Source of the DNA: Alteromonas sp. V450
Lineage (GTDB): Bacteria; Pseudomonadota; Gammaproteobacteria; Enterobacterales; Alteromonadaceae
Reading direction: 5' to 3'
Assembly (NCBI RefSeq): GCF_001885075.1
Contig: NZ_MODU01000004.1
Span: forward strand, 3,906,001 to 3,970,000
DNA: 64,000 nt
Positions 1 to 9,137 of this stretch are shown here, one piece after another. The notes below the pieces were generated by a model that worked only from the letters and a program-made list of their open reading frames with translations, did not search any database and was not told the origin of the DNA. The translations under genes were made by a program, and so were the position numbers. Position 1 is the stretch's first letter. Each line of letters starts with the position of its first letter.

Positions 1-11
1 GCTAAAAACAC

Positions 12-52
12 AAAAAGCTCGCACGTTGTTTAGACTACGTGCGAGCTTTTTT
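12..52. terminator. Bidirectional intrinsic terminator
   Basis: A 15-bp perfect stem (12-26 with 37-51) has a 10-nt loop, an A-run on the left and a T-run on the right, so it can end transcription in both directions. It lies just past the end of the minus-strand unknown gene (71-436) and probably also ends a plus-strand gene outside the window. Confidence 0.85.
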
Positions 53-70
53 AATGTAGGCTTGCCATTT

Positions 71-436
71 TTACACAGCGAAGGGCAGCGGTATCGTGTT
101 ATTCGAGACATTTTTAGACGCGTTTATCACCGCGTGCGCTTTGTCTACTATGGCATTTCTGTGATGAGTCAGCTTCAGGTGAAAGTAAATCTCATCAAGT
201 AAGCTGGTTAAGCCCATAATTTTTTTAACCATTATACTGTTTTCACCGCCGTCAACTTCAAGCAATATAACGGCGATATCGAATGCGCAACCAAGGTAGG
301 GGATAGCGTCACTTAACTGTCCTCCCTGCATCAACATAGTACCTTGCATTTCGTCTCTTGCCATAACGTGTAGCGCTTGCTCTGGATTGCTATAAACCCA
401 GTCTGCGTGTTTGGGGCATAAGTAATTTATAAGCAT
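71..436 (-). CDS. Unknown protein, 121 aa, probably iron-regulated
   Basis: I do not recognise the family. The product is a small, soluble, mostly helical protein with no signal peptide or membrane segment and only two cysteines, so it is not an obvious ferredoxin. The ATG at 436 is preferred because an AAGGAGGT ribosome site (445-452) lies about 8 nt upstream; a GTG at 445 would overlap that site. A sigma-70-like promoter (-35 TTGCCA, 17-nt spacer, -10 GATATT) sits at 464-492, and its -35 is overlapped by a Fur-like operator at 487-501. It is divergent from folA and ends before the terminator at 12-52. The operator suggests synthesis during iron limitation, but a function cannot be read from the sequence. 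Confidence 0.75.
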   Translation of the reverse strand: MLINYLCPKHADWVYSNPEQALHVMARDEMQGTMLMQGGQLSDAIPYLGCAFDIAVILLEVDGGENSIMVKKIMGLTSLLDEIYFHLKLTHHRNAIVDKAHAVINASKNVSNNTIPLPFAV

Positions 437-463
437 CGTTGCCACCTCCTTTTCCTACACTAA

Positions 464-492
464 AATATCCTCCACTTAATTGCAAATGGCAA
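464..492 (-). promoter_or_regulatory. Sigma-70-like promoter of the 71-436 gene
   Basis: Read on the minus strand, TTGCCA (487-492; 5/6 match to TTGACA) is followed after exactly 17 nt by GATATT (464-469; 4/6 match to TATAAT). The start codon lies about 28 nt downstream of the -10. The -35 hexamer is inside the Fur-like site. Confidence 0.55.
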
Positions 493-501
493 TTGTTATC
501 A
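487..501. promoter_or_regulatory. Fur-like operator
   Basis: On the minus strand the site reads TGATAACAATTGCCA. It matches 11 of the 14 defined positions of the 7-1-7 Fur core TGATAAT-N-ATTATCA, with a perfect left half-site apart from one base. It covers the -35 of the minus-strand gene, the usual geometry for repression by iron-loaded Fur. The folA extended -10 is about 45 bp away, so an effect on folA is less likely. Confidence 0.6.
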
Positions 502-541
502 TTTACTTTGTTGGTGTTGTGACGCTTTTCCCTTTCGATGT

Positions 542-550
542 TGGTATACT
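542..550 (+). promoter_or_regulatory. Extended -10 promoter of folA
   Basis: TGGTATACT fits the extended -10 pattern TGn-TATAAT with one mismatch in the hexamer. No good -35 is visible 17 nt upstream, as is common for extended -10 promoters. A start near 557 would give a 5' leader of roughly 30 nt before the folA ATG. Confidence 0.5.
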
Positions 551-588
551 CCTTAGACCAAAATAAAACTCAGCCTTAAGGTGTAAAA

Positions 589-1107
589 ATGAAAATAGCG
601 ATGATTGCTGCAATGGCAAAAAACAGAATTATAGGTGCCGACAACGATATGCCGTGGCATTTGCCTGCTGACTTAAAGCATTTTAAAGCTATCACCTTGG
701 GCAAGGCGGTCATAATGGGCCGCAAAACTTATGAATCTATAGGTAGGGCGCTTCCGGGGAGGCCGAATATTGTGATCACGAGTAATGAAGATTACAGCTT
801 ATCTGACGCTACTGTGGTTGACTCGCCAGAATCGGCATTTGAGGTCGCAAAGGTATTAAGCAATAAAAGTGGCGAGAATGACGAAGTAATGATCATTGGT
901 GGCGGCACTATCTATCAGTCATTTTTAGATAAAGCGGATACTTTGTATCTTACGCATATCGATCTGACCGTTGATGGGGATACCAAATTTCCAGACTTTA
1001 ATGCGGACGGGAAGTGGAATGAAGTGTTTAGAGAAGCACATAACGCCGATGAAAAGAACGCGCATGCTTATACCTTCGTTACGCTTGTAAGAAATAAACA
1101 AGTCTAA
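589..1107 (+). CDS. folA: Dihydrofolate reductase
   Basis: Reduces dihydrofolate to tetrahydrofolate with NADPH in the cytosol, supplying one-carbon cofactors for thymidylate, purines and methionine. The N-terminus carries the family signature: the Trp-containing Met20 loop (DMPWHLPADLKHF), with catalytic Asp at residue 28, then VIMGRKTYESIG and LPGRPNIV for NADPH and folate binding, and the GGGTIYQ motif near residue 100. At 172 aa it is slightly longer than the E. coli enzyme (159 aa). An AAGGTG ribosome site precedes the ATG. It is monocistronic, convergent with rpoS across the shared terminator at 1145-1196. ThyA, the enzyme that regenerates its substrate, is encoded 25 kb away in this window. 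Confidence 0.97.
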   Translation: MKIAMIAAMAKNRIIGADNDMPWHLPADLKHFKAITLGKAVIMGRKTYESIGRALPGRPNIVITSNEDYSLSDATVVDSPESAFEVAKVLSNKSGENDEVMIIGGGTIYQSFLDKADTLYLTHIDLTVDGDTKFPDFNADGKWNEVFREAHNADEKNAHAYTFVTLVRNKQV

Positions 1108-1144
1108 AGGCTAGAAATCGCGAAGCTCTTCAAACTGAGAATAA

Positions 1145-1196
1145 AAAATGCCAGCATTGAAACGCTTGTTTAAGAGCGTTGCAACACTGGCATTTT
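1145..1196. terminator. Bidirectional terminator between folA and rpoS
   Basis: A two-part hairpin: an outer AAAATGCCAG/CTGGCATTTT stem and an inner AACGCT/AGCGTT stem around TGTTTA. It lies between convergent folA (ending at 1107) and rpoS (ending at 1224), with A and T runs suited to both directions. Confidence 0.8.
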
Positions 1197-1223
1197 AGCT
1201 TTGTTTAGCAATGTTCGCGGTAG

Positions 1224-2219
1224 CTATTTCATTTGGTCGAACAAGTTCTCTAATGAAAGACCTTGATGACCCAACATATCGCGAAGGCGGCGAAGTGCTT
1301 CCACTTGAATTTGACGAACACGCTCACGTGTTAAACCAATTTCCGCACCCACATCTTCAAGGGTTGAAGGTTCATACCCCATAAGACCAAAACGGCGAGC
1401 AAGTACTTCGCGCTGCTTGGGGTTTAATTCTTCAAGCCAGCTCACTATATTACTTTTGATATCCGAGTCTTGTAAGCTCTCTTCAGGGCTAAACTCTTTC
1501 TCATCAGCAATAATATCGAGAAGGGCTTTGTCGTTTTCTCCACCAATGGGGGTATCAACAGATGTGATACGCTCATTTAGGCGAAGCATCTTAGTGACGT
1601 CTTCAACTGGTTTATCTAGCGCAGCTGCAATTTCTTCTGCAGTGGGCTCATGGTCAAGCTTTTGTGAAAGCTCGCGCGATGCGCGTAAATACACATTCAA
1701 CTCTTTTACTACATGAATAGGCAAACGAATGGTACGTGTTTGGTTCATGATAGCGCGTTCGATGGTTTGTCTTATCCACCACGTGGCATATGTTGAAAAG
1801 CGGAACCCGCGTTCAGGATCAAACTTTTCTACGGCGCGAATTAGGCCCAAATTACCTTCTTCAATAAGGTCTAATAGTGCTAAACCACGGTTGTTGTAAC
1901 GGCGTGCAATTTTCACAACAAGGCGAAGATTGCTCACAATCATACGTTTACGAGAGGCTTCACAGCCTTTCAGTGAACGGCGTGCAAAATAAACTTCCTC
2001 TTCTGCGGTAAGCAGTGGTGAAAAACCAATTTCACCCAAGTACAGTTGCGTTGCGTCTAAGTTTTTTGGTTGGTCATCCTGACTGAAAATTGCATCATCA
2101 TTTTCCAGTTCGGCGTCGTTTTCTAAGGTCTCGTCAGCTTTCATATCGGCTGGCATGTCGATGACATCTAAGTCATCTTGCTGTTTTGATTCCAAGGCTT
2201 TATTTGACTTACCCATCAT
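1224..2219 (-). CDS. rpoS: RNA polymerase sigma factor RpoS (sigma-38)
   Basis: Stationary-phase and general-stress sigma factor. After an acidic N-terminal stretch of about 50 residues (region 1.1-like), region 1.2 begins at [11 protein letters not shown]. Region 2 contains [17 protein letters not shown] and [18 protein letters not shown], and the -10-reading segment [17 protein letters not shown]. Region 4 ends with the -35-reading helix-turn-helix [16 protein letters not shown]. The length (331 aa) is typical of RpoS rather than RpoD or RpoH, and position downstream of nlpD is the conserved RpoS location. It is the last gene of the ftsB-to-rpoS operon. In relatives the main rpoS promoter lies inside nlpD; I did not identify one here. 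The start may be Met1 or the adjacent Met2. Confidence 0.97.
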   Translation of the reverse strand: MMGKSNKALESKQQDDLDVIDMPADMKADETLENDAELENDDAIFSQDDQPKNLDATQLYLGEIGFSPLLTAEEEVYFARRSLKGCEASRKRMIVSNLRLVVKIARRYNNRGLALLDLIEEGNLGLIRAVEKFDPERGFRFSTYATWWIRQTIERAIMNQTRTIRLPIHVVKELNVYLRASRELSQKLDHEPTAEEIAAALDKPVEDVTKMLRLNERITSVDTPIGGENDKALLDIIADEKEFSPEESLQDSDIKSNIVSWLEELNPKQREVLARRFGLMGYEPSTLEDVGAEIGLTRERVRQIQVEALRRLRDMLGHQGLSLENLFDQMK

Positions 2220-2288
2220 GAATCTCCTGCTACAAGGTTTACCTTATGACGTTTCTCCTTTGTCTTTTCTTATTATTATTTATTTTTA

Positions 2289-3158
2289 TTATCTTAATGT
2301 TGGCAGGTATTTCATGGGGTCTAAAGATTTCCCTCTATACCTAACTTCAAAGTGAAGTTTTACCGAATTCGTTCCGCTGTCACCCATGGTCGCTATTTGC
2401 TGCCCGGCAGATACCCATTCTCGCTCTTTTACTAAAATGGTATCGTTGTATGCGTAGGCGCTTAAAAATGTGTCGGTATGTTTGATGATAACCAAGTTAC
2501 CATAACCCCGAAGTGCGTTACCCGAGTAAACAACTTTTCCGTCTGCTGCCGCTATTACCTTACTGCCTCTAGCACCAGCAATGTCTATTCCTTTGTTGCC
2601 AGACTCTGCCTTGTTGAAGGTTGCAACAACTTTACCTTCTGCAGGCCATAGCCACTTATCGACTTTGTCAGGAAATCCTTTATTCGTCGCAGTTTTGACG
2701 CTTTGTGACGATTTCTTGACATACCTATCTTTTTGTGGCTTAACAACTTTTTCACTTTCACGATACGCCTGTGACTTGGGCCGGTCAATCAAACTTTTGT
2801 CTACCGATGGTGAGGTCGGATCTGTTGACTGCTTGGTCACGTGAGAGGAAGGGGCGGGTGTTTTGATGGGCTCAGGTTTAGGGGTTACACGCAGTACTTG
2901 GCCCGGTTGAATAACGTAAGGGGCTGATAAATCGTTATATTCTGCTAAGTCTCTATAGTCATTACCAGTATACCAAGCCACTGCATAAAGGGTGTCGCCA
3001 CGCTGTACGGTATAGGTTTTTTTCGTATATTCTTCACTGCCATCATTAACTTGACTATTCAACAGTAATACTGGCGCAGGCGCGCTTCTTCCCGCACATC
3101 CTGATAATGTGGCGATAATACATAGACTGGCTGTTAAATAAACTGTGCGCTGAAGCAT
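2289..3158 (-). CDS. nlpD: NlpD: LysM and degenerate LytM lipoprotein, amidase activator
   Basis: Outer-membrane lipoprotein that, in the family, activates a cell-wall amidase such as AmiC at the septum. A signal peptide ends at the lipobox LSGC (Cys21). A LysM peptidoglycan-binding domain spans about residues 46-91 (YTVQRGDTLYAVAW), followed by a low-complexity linker and a C-terminal M23/LytM domain from about 170. The zinc-binding residues are lost: the HxxxD position reads GIDIAG and the HxH position reads AYAYN. It should therefore be a regulator, not an active peptidase, as in E. coli NlpD. Its start lies 1 nt past the stop of the yqaA-like gene, so the two are cotranscribed. Confidence 0.93.
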   Translation of the reverse strand: MLQRTVYLTASLCIIATLSGCAGRSAPAPVLLLNSQVNDGSEEYTKKTYTVQRGDTLYAVAWYTGNDYRDLAEYNDLSAPYVIQPGQVLRVTPKPEPIKTPAPSSHVTKQSTDPTSPSVDKSLIDRPKSQAYRESEKVVKPQKDRYVKKSSQSVKTATNKGFPDKVDKWLWPAEGKVVATFNKAESGNKGIDIAGARGSKVIAAADGKVVYSGNALRGYGNLVIIKHTDTFLSAYAYNDTILVKEREWVSAGQQIATMGDSGTNSVKLHFEVRYRGKSLDPMKYLPTLR

Positions 3159-3159
3159 G

Positions 3160-3738
3160 TCATCGCAGTATTAAGTATGTTACAAACGCAAGTAGCACAA
3201 CAAGCCACCCTAATACCTCAACATATTGCCTAAGTTTTTGCTCCATTGCTGATCCTCCCCATCGCATAAGCCCTGCAACTAAGAAAAATCGCGCACCGCG
3301 TCCTACCGCTGAAGCAAGTAAGAAAGGAAGGAACGCCATCTGCAAAAAACCGGCACTAACGGTGAATAGCTTATATGGAATGGGTGAGAAACCAGCGAGA
3401 AACACTACCCAAACACCATATTCAGTAAACCAGCGTATTACGGTTTCAATCTTATGTGAGTAGCCCCAGCTTTCAATCAATGGTGAAAGCCACGCGTCGA
3501 ACACAAAAAAGCCAAGCCAATACCCCGCGATGCCTCCTAACACAGAAGCAACGGTGGTTATAAGTGCAAACTGCCATGCCCTACGTGGCTGAGAAAGGGC
3601 CATCGGTGCGAGCATTACGTCGGGAGGGATAGGAAAGAATACAGACTCCGAGAAACTTAACCCACCGAGAAATTTAGTTGCGTGACGATGCTTCGCCCAG
3701 CGTAACGCCATGTCATAGCAAGCCTCAAAAAGCCTCAC
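3160..3738 (-). CDS. YqaA/DedA-like (SNARE-associated/VTT) membrane protein
   Basis: A 192-aa inner-membrane protein of the YqaA branch of the DedA superfamily. Members have been linked to lipid handling and membrane homeostasis; the activity of this branch is not established. The sequence shows four to five hydrophobic segments and the family features [18 protein letters not shown], a Gly-rich GGIAGYWLG helix and [18 protein letters not shown], including the GFSPIPYK re-entrant motif. The start codon overlaps the pcm stop (ATGA, 3735-3738), so it is translationally coupled to pcm. A yqaA-type gene between pcm and nlpD is common in marine gammaproteobacteria but not in E. coli. Confidence 0.85.
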   Translation of the reverse strand: MRLFEACYDMALRWAKHRHATKFLGGLSFSESVFFPIPPDVMLAPMALSQPRRAWQFALITTVASVLGGIAGYWLGFFVFDAWLSPLIESWGYSHKIETVIRWFTEYGVWVVFLAGFSPIPYKLFTVSAGFLQMAFLPFLLASAVGRGARFFLVAGLMRWGGSAMEQKLRQYVEVLGWLVVLLAFVTYLILR

Positions 3739-4370
3739 ATTATTTCTCCTGCAACGAGGGGAACGAATCGGACTGACTCGATGGTCGATGTTTTTAGTTC
3801 TCCATCAACCCTATCAATACACAGTAGCGATTGCTGTTCATTGCCTACAGGAATAATTAAACGTCCACCTTCTTTGAGCTGATCGCATAAATCTTGCGGA
3901 AGGCTGGCAGCGGCAGCGGTAACAATGATGGCATCGTAAGGCCCTTTTGACAGCCATCCCTTCCAGCCATCACCATGCTTCATTGCAATATTGTGTAAAT
4001 CTAACTGATTCATTCGGCGCTTGGCTTGAAATTGCAATGACTTAATGCGCTCAACGCTGAAAACCTTGTTAAACAATTGAGCGAGTATCGCTGTCTGATA
4101 GCCGGACCCTGTGCCGATTTCCAGCACTTTCTCTGGCTTATTTGGGCTAGCTAACAGCAGCTCCGTCATTTTAGCCACAATGTATGGCTGTGAAATAGTC
4201 TGTCCTTGGCCAATAGGTAGCGCTGTATTTTGATAAGCTTTATGTTTTAGCGCATCTGGCAAAAAGCTTTCTCTTGGTGTACCAGCAATTGCGTTAAGCA
4301 CAGCTTGTGAACGTATTCCTTCGTCATAAAGCAATTGCGCTAACGCGTCTCCTTTTCTAGAAGCTCTCAT
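3735..4370 (-). CDS. pcm: Protein-L-isoaspartate O-methyltransferase
   Basis: Methylates L-isoaspartyl residues formed in ageing proteins, using S-adenosylmethionine, and so starts their repair. The family hallmarks are present: [34 protein letters not shown] near residue 30-70 (quoted in part: [24 protein letters not shown]), the SAM-binding motif [15 protein letters not shown] near residue 100, and HGDGWKGW. The length of 211 aa is normal. It lies in the stress-related cluster with nlpD and rpoS, as in E. coli. The usual neighbour surE is missing between truD and pcm. Confidence 0.95.
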   Translation of the reverse strand: MRASRKGDALAQLLYDEGIRSQAVLNAIAGTPRESFLPDALKHKAYQNTALPIGQGQTISQPYIVAKMTELLLASPNKPEKVLEIGTGSGYQTAILAQLFNKVFSVERIKSLQFQAKRRMNQLDLHNIAMKHGDGWKGWLSKGPYDAIIVTAAAASLPQDLCDQLKEGGRLIIPVGNEQQSLLCIDRVDGELKTSTIESVRFVPLVAGEIM

Positions 4371-4447
4371 AGTGTTGCGTACTTTCCTATATTCTTATAA
4401 ACGGCTACGCGGTGTTGTTTTAATACGAGCTTACGCCGTGGTCATTA

Positions 4448-5533
4448 TTAAACCCGATTGATCGGGGAAAGTGTTTCTATGCATTCCCTTAACACTGAAG
4501 TAGCAAAACATCCGCTCGGCAGTGAGAATGAAATAGTAAATGTATCACCCTTACTCAGCCATTCAAGCTGTGACGGCCAAATTTTTATTGCTCGTCGTTC
4601 CTGCTCGAAGCCGCTTTGGCTAAGGAAGTCAACAACTTCACTGTGCTCTGATGCCACGCTTTGTTCTAGAGAAAGTGCGTCGTTTTGCGTTGCTAATTCG
4701 CCTTTCCCCCAAAGCGGTGCAGAGGGGCTTAGGTCGCTTTGTTCATAGCGTGTCTGCGTGGTTGAGCCGGTTCGTTCTTGCTCTTGTGCATTGTTAATAA
4801 AAAAACTATTCGAGCCGGTTAATATAAGCGCATCGCCGTTAAGTACTTGGTCAAATTGGGCAGTGGATAAGCGCCTTGAAAGCACTTCATTAAACATCCA
4901 ACTGCGCAAAGCTGACAATGCCATAGAACGTTTATTTCTATGCCTTATTGTTTCTCCATTAACCATGCGCTCAGCCATGACAAGATTACCGCCGCGCTGA
5001 ACTTCTCCCATATCGTTAAGCCTCATAACACCAAATCGTTGTTCTCCATAATAATTTGGTACGCCTTTACGTGCGATTTCTTGAAGTCTTTCTTCAATGG
5101 CTTCGGGGTGAAGTACCTGTCTAAGCGTAATAGTAAAGTGATTACCCTTCAGTTGCCCTGTTCTGAGCTTTTTATTGTGACGAGACTGTTTAAGTATCCG
5201 TACCCCATCGAGCTCAAAATTACTAAAGTCGAAGTCTGGTTTACCGGGGGCGTGGATGCCAAACCATTGTTGCGTAACTGCGTACTTATCTTTTCTGCCC
5301 GCGTAGGTAATTTGTCGCAACGGCAGATTAACAAAACGGGCAATTTGTTCAGCTACGAAAGCCGTATTATTATTTGTTTTTTCAACAAAAATGAACTGGT
5401 GCTCGCCTTCACCGCATGGTTGATATCCTAAATCCTCAACGACAAGGAAATCATCTGCTTGAAACTTAAAAATCCCAGTAGATACGGGTTTCGCGTAGTA
5501 ATACTGCCAGTGATCAGTGTGTAACGGCTTCAT
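4448..5533 (-). CDS. truD: tRNA pseudouridine(13) synthase TruD
   Basis: Converts U13 of tRNA-Glu to pseudouridine. The catalytic Asp is Asp82 in the motif [14 protein letters not shown]. The family motif [12 protein letters not shown] is also present, along with the NHFTITLR segment. The length is 361 aa against about 349 in E. coli; the extra residues fall in a polar region near 255-300 ([14 protein letters not shown]), within the TRUD insertion domain. The ATG overlaps the ispF stop (5530-5533), so it is coupled to ispF in the operon. Confidence 0.95.
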   Translation of the reverse strand: MKPLHTDHWQYYYAKPVSTGIFKFQADDFLVVEDLGYQPCGEGEHQFIFVEKTNNNTAFVAEQIARFVNLPLRQITYAGRKDKYAVTQQWFGIHAPGKPDFDFSNFELDGVRILKQSRHNKKLRTGQLKGNHFTITLRQVLHPEAIEERLQEIARKGVPNYYGEQRFGVMRLNDMGEVQRGGNLVMAERMVNGETIRHRNKRSMALSALRSWMFNEVLSRRLSTAQFDQVLNGDALILTGSNSFFINNAQEQERTGSTTQTRYEQSDLSPSAPLWGKGELATQNDALSLEQSVASEHSEVVDFLSQSGFEQERRAIKIWPSQLEWLSKGDTFTISFSLPSGCFATSVLRECIETLSPINRV

Positions 5534-6003
5534 AATTTTTCCAGTAAAACAACGGCGTGAGAGGCAATGCCTTCTTTGCGGCCCGTATAACCTAATTTTT
5601 CAGTAGTTGTTGCTTTTACGTTGACGTCGTCAAGCGTTACGTCGCAGTCATGGGCAATGATCTCGCGCATTGCAGAGATGTGCGGCGCCATTTTAGGTGC
5701 TTGCGCCACAATGGTCATATCTGCGTTGCTTAAGCGGTAGCCTTTCTCTTTTACTACATTAACTACGTGGCGCAGCAGTACGCGGCTGTCTGCGCCGGCG
5801 TAGGCATCATCGGTATCTGGGAAGTGTTTGCCAATATCGCCAAGTGCAGCAGCGCCGAGAAGGGCATCGCAAAGGGCATGGAGCAACACGTCACCGTCGG
5901 AATGCGCCAGCAAACCTTGTTTATAATCTATTTTTACGCCACCGATAGTAATGGGGCCGTTGCCACCAAACTTGTGAACGTCAAATCCGTGTCCTATTCG
6001 CAT
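5530..6003 (-). CDS. ispF: 2-C-methyl-D-erythritol 2,4-cyclodiphosphate synthase
   Basis: Fifth step of the MEP isoprenoid pathway: cyclises CDP-methylerythritol 2-phosphate with loss of CMP. Metal ligands are visible in [11 protein letters not shown] (Asp8, His10) and in [20 protein letters not shown] (His42 region). The [15 protein letters not shown] nucleotide-binding motif is near the C-terminus. The length of 157 aa is standard. It sits between ispD and truD, 34 bp after ispD, in the conserved order. Confidence 0.97.
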   Translation of the reverse strand: MRIGHGFDVHKFGGNGPITIGGVKIDYKQGLLAHSDGDVLLHALCDALLGAAALGDIGKHFPDTDDAYAGADSRVLLRHVVNVVKEKGYRLSNADMTIVAQAPKMAPHISAMREIIAHDCDVTLDDVNVKATTTEKLGYTGRKEGIASHAVVLLEKL

Positions 6004-6037
6004 TACGGTTTCGCCTTTTAAAAATTATTCGCTTCAA

Positions 6038-6760
6038 TCAGCGTACAGTACATTTCTGTTGTAAATAAAACGAAGCAAGTGGAAGGTCGGCCGGGTGAGT
6101 AACTTTTATGTTTGCAGGGCTTCCATTGATCATGGCTACTTTGTAGCCCGCAAGTTCCATTGCCGATGCTTCGTCGGTGATATTTTCGCCCTTCGCTAGT
6201 CCTTCGTTTAGAGCCTTACGCAGCAAATCGGCAGGAAACAATTGGGGCGTTAGTGCATGCCAAAGACCCACTCTTTCTTCAGTATGGGCAATAATATTTT
6301 TATCATCTGAAGATAACGTGGCATTTAAGCGTTTCATTGTATCTCGCACTGGTGTTGCCAAAATCCCACCTGTTACCGAAGTATCATCAATAACCTGCAT
6401 CAAATTTGTAATGTCACGCTCATCAACACAGGGGCGCGCGGCGTCGTGCACCAGTGCCCAATCGGTATCGTTAAGTTGTAAAATACCGTTTAATACACTA
6501 TCTGCACGCTCTTTCCCTCCTTCAATCACACTAACCGGCTTGCGATGAAGCCCAAGCGTTTCAAAAAAAACATCGTCTTTACTGATTGCCACAATAACGC
6601 TATCGATAAGCGGGTGAGAAATGAGAGAGTCAATGGTGTGTTCCAGAATGGTTTTGCCATTAATTTTTAAATATTGTTTTGGGCGGTCGGCTTGCATCCG
6701 ACTCCCCACGCCAGCAGCCGGCACAATTGCAACAACGCGGGGTTTAGAGATAGTTTTCAT
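6038..6760 (-). CDS. ispD: 2-C-methyl-D-erythritol 4-phosphate cytidylyltransferase
   Basis: Transfers CMP from CTP to methylerythritol 4-phosphate in the MEP pathway. The nucleotidyltransferase signature IVPAAGVGSRMQADRPKQY contains the Gly-rich loop and the conserved Arg and Lys. VHDAARPC and ITDEASAME are also diagnostic. At 240 aa it has the usual length. Its ATG overlaps the stop of ftsB (6757-6760), implying translational coupling, and ispF follows directly. Confidence 0.97.
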   Translation of the reverse strand: MKTISKPRVVAIVPAAGVGSRMQADRPKQYLKINGKTILEHTIDSLISHPLIDSVIVAISKDDVFFETLGLHRKPVSVIEGGKERADSVLNGILQLNDTDWALVHDAARPCVDERDITNLMQVIDDTSVTGGILATPVRDTMKRLNATLSSDDKNIIAHTEERVGLWHALTPQLFPADLLRKALNEGLAKGENITDEASAMELAGYKVAMINGSPANIKVTHPADLPLASFYLQQKCTVR

Positions 6761-7080
6761 TTAGATTCTGCGGGTAAAATACGGTAAAAAGTTTCGCCTT
6801 TTTTTATTAATCCTAGCTCGTTTCTGGCCCTTTCTTCGATGGCTTCTAAACCAATTTTTAAATCGTTTATATCGGCTTTTAATAGGGCGTTCCGCTGGGC
6901 TAAATTGGCATTTTGTAGAGCTTGAGTATGCACTTCTTGTTTACGATTGTAGTAATCAGGGATACTGTTTTTTCCAAACCAAAGACGGTATTGCAACAGC
7001 CCTAGCAGTACTATCAAAATGATGGGAAGCCATTTATTTTGTAACACAGGTTTACCTACCCTTGGTTTCATGAAAAACAC
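6757..7080 (-). CDS. ftsB: Cell division protein FtsB
   Basis: Small bitopic inner-membrane protein of the FtsQLB divisome complex. A short cytoplasmic N-terminus is followed by a single membrane segment (about residues 18-35, IILIVLLGLLQYRLWFG), a periplasmic coiled coil (about 40-80) and the conserved ERARNELGLIKKGETFYRI tail. The length is 107 aa with the first ATG; ATG at codon 4 is equally possible. It heads the ispD-ispF operon as in E. coli, though eno is not the gene upstream here. Confidence 0.93.
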   Translation of the reverse strand: MFFMKPRVGKPVLQNKWLPIILIVLLGLLQYRLWFGKNSIPDYYNRKQEVHTQALQNANLAQRNALLKADINDLKIGLEAIEERARNELGLIKKGETFYRILPAESK

Positions 7081-7139
7081 AGAGGTGTGAACCCCTGTGC
7101 CCCTATTATGCCGTGAAGCTACGCCTAATCAAAGGCGCT

Positions 7140-8855
7140 TTATTCTCCTTGTCCAAATTTCCCTTTTAATTTATCAAGAAGCTTGTTTTTTTGCTGCTCA
7201 ACCATGTTGTTCAACTGTGCCTGCATTAATTCTTGAAGGGCTTCATTGTCGCCTTGGGCGGCACTAATCATGCTATTAACGTCAACAATTTCGCTCGACA
7301 ATAACGATTGTTGCTCACTTACCATGCTATTGAGCTTGGCGTTAAGCTCGTCTAATTTTTCTTTTTGACTTTCCGTTAGCTGTGAGAGCGCTGCACTTGC
7401 AAGTTTGTTGTCTAAATCAGATTTCAGGTTGAAGCTTGGATTTGATAAGGTGCCATCAAGCAGCATTTCCATGTTCAGGCTAGTGAGTGTTTGCAGTGCT
7501 TTTGCTATTGCACTGGTAACATCACTCGTGCCAGTCGCCTCCATTACCAACTGTTGTAAGTCTATATCGCCAGATCCTGTTAGCATATTGTCGGTAATTT
7601 TCATTGAGCCTGAGGTTTTCATTAGCGCTGTTTTTAAAACCGCGTTTAATGACGCATTGTCGCTAAATGAAATGTCTGACATATTCACGCCAGCTAATTT
7701 CCACACTTGGCTGGCATCGACACCGCTGCTATCAATCCAAAATTCACCGCTTGAGGTAAACGACTTTAGTAAATCTCCTGCTGCTTCTATTGTAAAGGTG
7801 GTCGGCTTGCCAAAAACATCATGCACATTTGTAATATTGTTCCAATTACTACTAATCGATTCGTCCTTCCACTTAACAGACACATTTGCTTCTTTAATCA
7901 GTATTGAAGGAATGTCGGCAGGCGCTTCACTTTTTTCTTCGCCCTGTATAAGCGGCATAACAATTTGCATTGCTGACATCAGGTATTCAGTGTATTCGGC
8001 CGCTTTGTCGCCAAAAACGAAGTAAGTAACCTTCGAGAGTGCGTCTTGATCACCGGCAATCACGCCTTTGAGCAAGTTGAAATCCTCTTGAGGTGCGCTT
8101 TTCAGAGCTTGAATACTTTCACTTAGGGCTTTTCTCGCACTATCTGCTTTTGCAGTGAAGCCGTTTATCAACGCTTTGTCGGCTTGCATTTCATCTTTTA
8201 GTTTTTCAAACGCCGTTTTAGCCTGAACTAGCGCTTGAGGATCCTTAAAATTCGTTTCTTTTAACTGCGCAATTTGTGTTTTGTAAAAGCTAATTCGCTC
8301 TTTATTAGGTAATGACTCGTACTCTTTTTTCAAATCTTGACTAACCGTACTATAAGCTTGTTGTGCTTGCTCTATTGCTGCGCTTGTCTTTAACGGGTTA
8401 CGTGCGAGTAACTCATCAACGCTTGGTATGGCTTCTTTCGCCTTAGATTTAATGTCGTCGTAGGATAGGGCGCGTTTGGGTTCGCGATACACCTCTCCCG
8501 GCGCGGCGCGTTTAGTATCGAATTGCACATTTAGTAAATTAAGATTATTTACTACAATTTGGTCATTTAGTAGGGGTTTTAGCGCCACGTCAGCGTTGGC
8601 TTCTGCCACGAAAACTTGATTATAAGCAGGCTTCGTCGGATTTGTTAGTTCAATCCCTTTCAAGGTCACGGTAGTTGGGAATAATGAATGGTCAAAGTCA
8701 TTAATGTTAACCTCTGCACCATATGACTCTCCCAGCTTCGCCTCTAGAACAGTTTTAATAATAGTGTTGGCAAATAAAAAATACGCTACAAACAACAGTA
8801 CAAAAATTCCAATGATCCATTTTAAAATAGACATGCCCTTTGACGCATTTTTCAT
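7140..8855 (-). CDS. TIGR03545-type membrane-anchored protein, AsmA-like
   Basis: A 571-aa protein with a single N-terminal membrane anchor (about residues 10-30) and a large periplasmic part. The first part, LGESYGAEVNINDFDHSLFPTT then GIELTNP, resembles AsmA/DUF748-type repeats, followed by a long charged helical region (about 170-260) and a C-terminal beta-rich then coiled-coil segment. I assign it to the TIGR03545 family of uncharacterised proteins from memory of the N-terminal pattern; the function is unknown, and AsmA-like proteins generally act in lipid transport to the outer membrane. The ATG at 8855 is preferred over the TTG at 8861 because AAGGAGT (8861-8867) is 5 nt upstream. It is transcribed towards ftsB with a 60-bp gap. 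Confidence 0.75.
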   Translation of the reverse strand: MKNASKGMSILKWIIGIFVLLFVAYFLFANTIIKTVLEAKLGESYGAEVNINDFDHSLFPTTVTLKGIELTNPTKPAYNQVFVAEANADVALKPLLNDQIVVNNLNLLNVQFDTKRAAPGEVYREPKRALSYDDIKSKAKEAIPSVDELLARNPLKTSAAIEQAQQAYSTVSQDLKKEYESLPNKERISFYKTQIAQLKETNFKDPQALVQAKTAFEKLKDEMQADKALINGFTAKADSARKALSESIQALKSAPQEDFNLLKGVIAGDQDALSKVTYFVFGDKAAEYTEYLMSAMQIVMPLIQGEEKSEAPADIPSILIKEANVSVKWKDESISSNWNNITNVHDVFGKPTTFTIEAAGDLLKSFTSSGEFWIDSSGVDASQVWKLAGVNMSDISFSDNASLNAVLKTALMKTSGSMKITDNMLTGSGDIDLQQLVMEATGTSDVTSAIAKALQTLTSLNMEMLLDGTLSNPSFNLKSDLDNKLASAALSQLTESQKEKLDELNAKLNSMVSEQQSLLSSEIVDVNSMISAAQGDNEALQELMQAQLNNMVEQQKNKLLDKLKGKFGQGE

Positions 8856-9090
8856 ATTCAACTCCTTGATACATTAATTGCTGTATTCCGACCCGGTTCT
8901 GTCTTTCTTACTAAAACTATTCCGTAGCAAGATCAACAACTATAACTTTTAAGCACCCGATGTTAGTTACTCGCTTTCGAGTGTAATGCACTGGGGATTA
9001 ATCTTCCATAAGCGCGTTTTATCCTTTCCACCAATTATCTATGCGATGTAACGGTTTTATGCCCTGAGTTTAAATATCCACATACAAATA

Positions 9091-9111
9091 GGGCCTTCAA
9101 ATTGAAGGCCC
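9091..9111 (-). terminator. Hairpin after the chemoreceptor gene
   Basis: GGGCCTTC and GAAGGCCC pair around AAATT immediately downstream of the minus-strand chemoreceptor stop. On the minus strand the following tract is only partly T-rich (TATTTGTATG), so it is a plausible but weak intrinsic terminator. Confidence 0.6.
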
Positions 9112-9137
9112 TGTGCAAAACAGTAAAGTGCGGCATG

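Noticed and set aside
4940..5431. 163-codon plus-strand ORF inside truD
   Set aside because: It lies wholly antisense to a well-supported truD, has no recognisable domain or ribosome site, and its codon pattern looks like a shadow of the real frame.
7405..8025. 206-codon plus-strand ORF
   Set aside because: Antisense to the TIGR03545-type gene; no domain or start signal.
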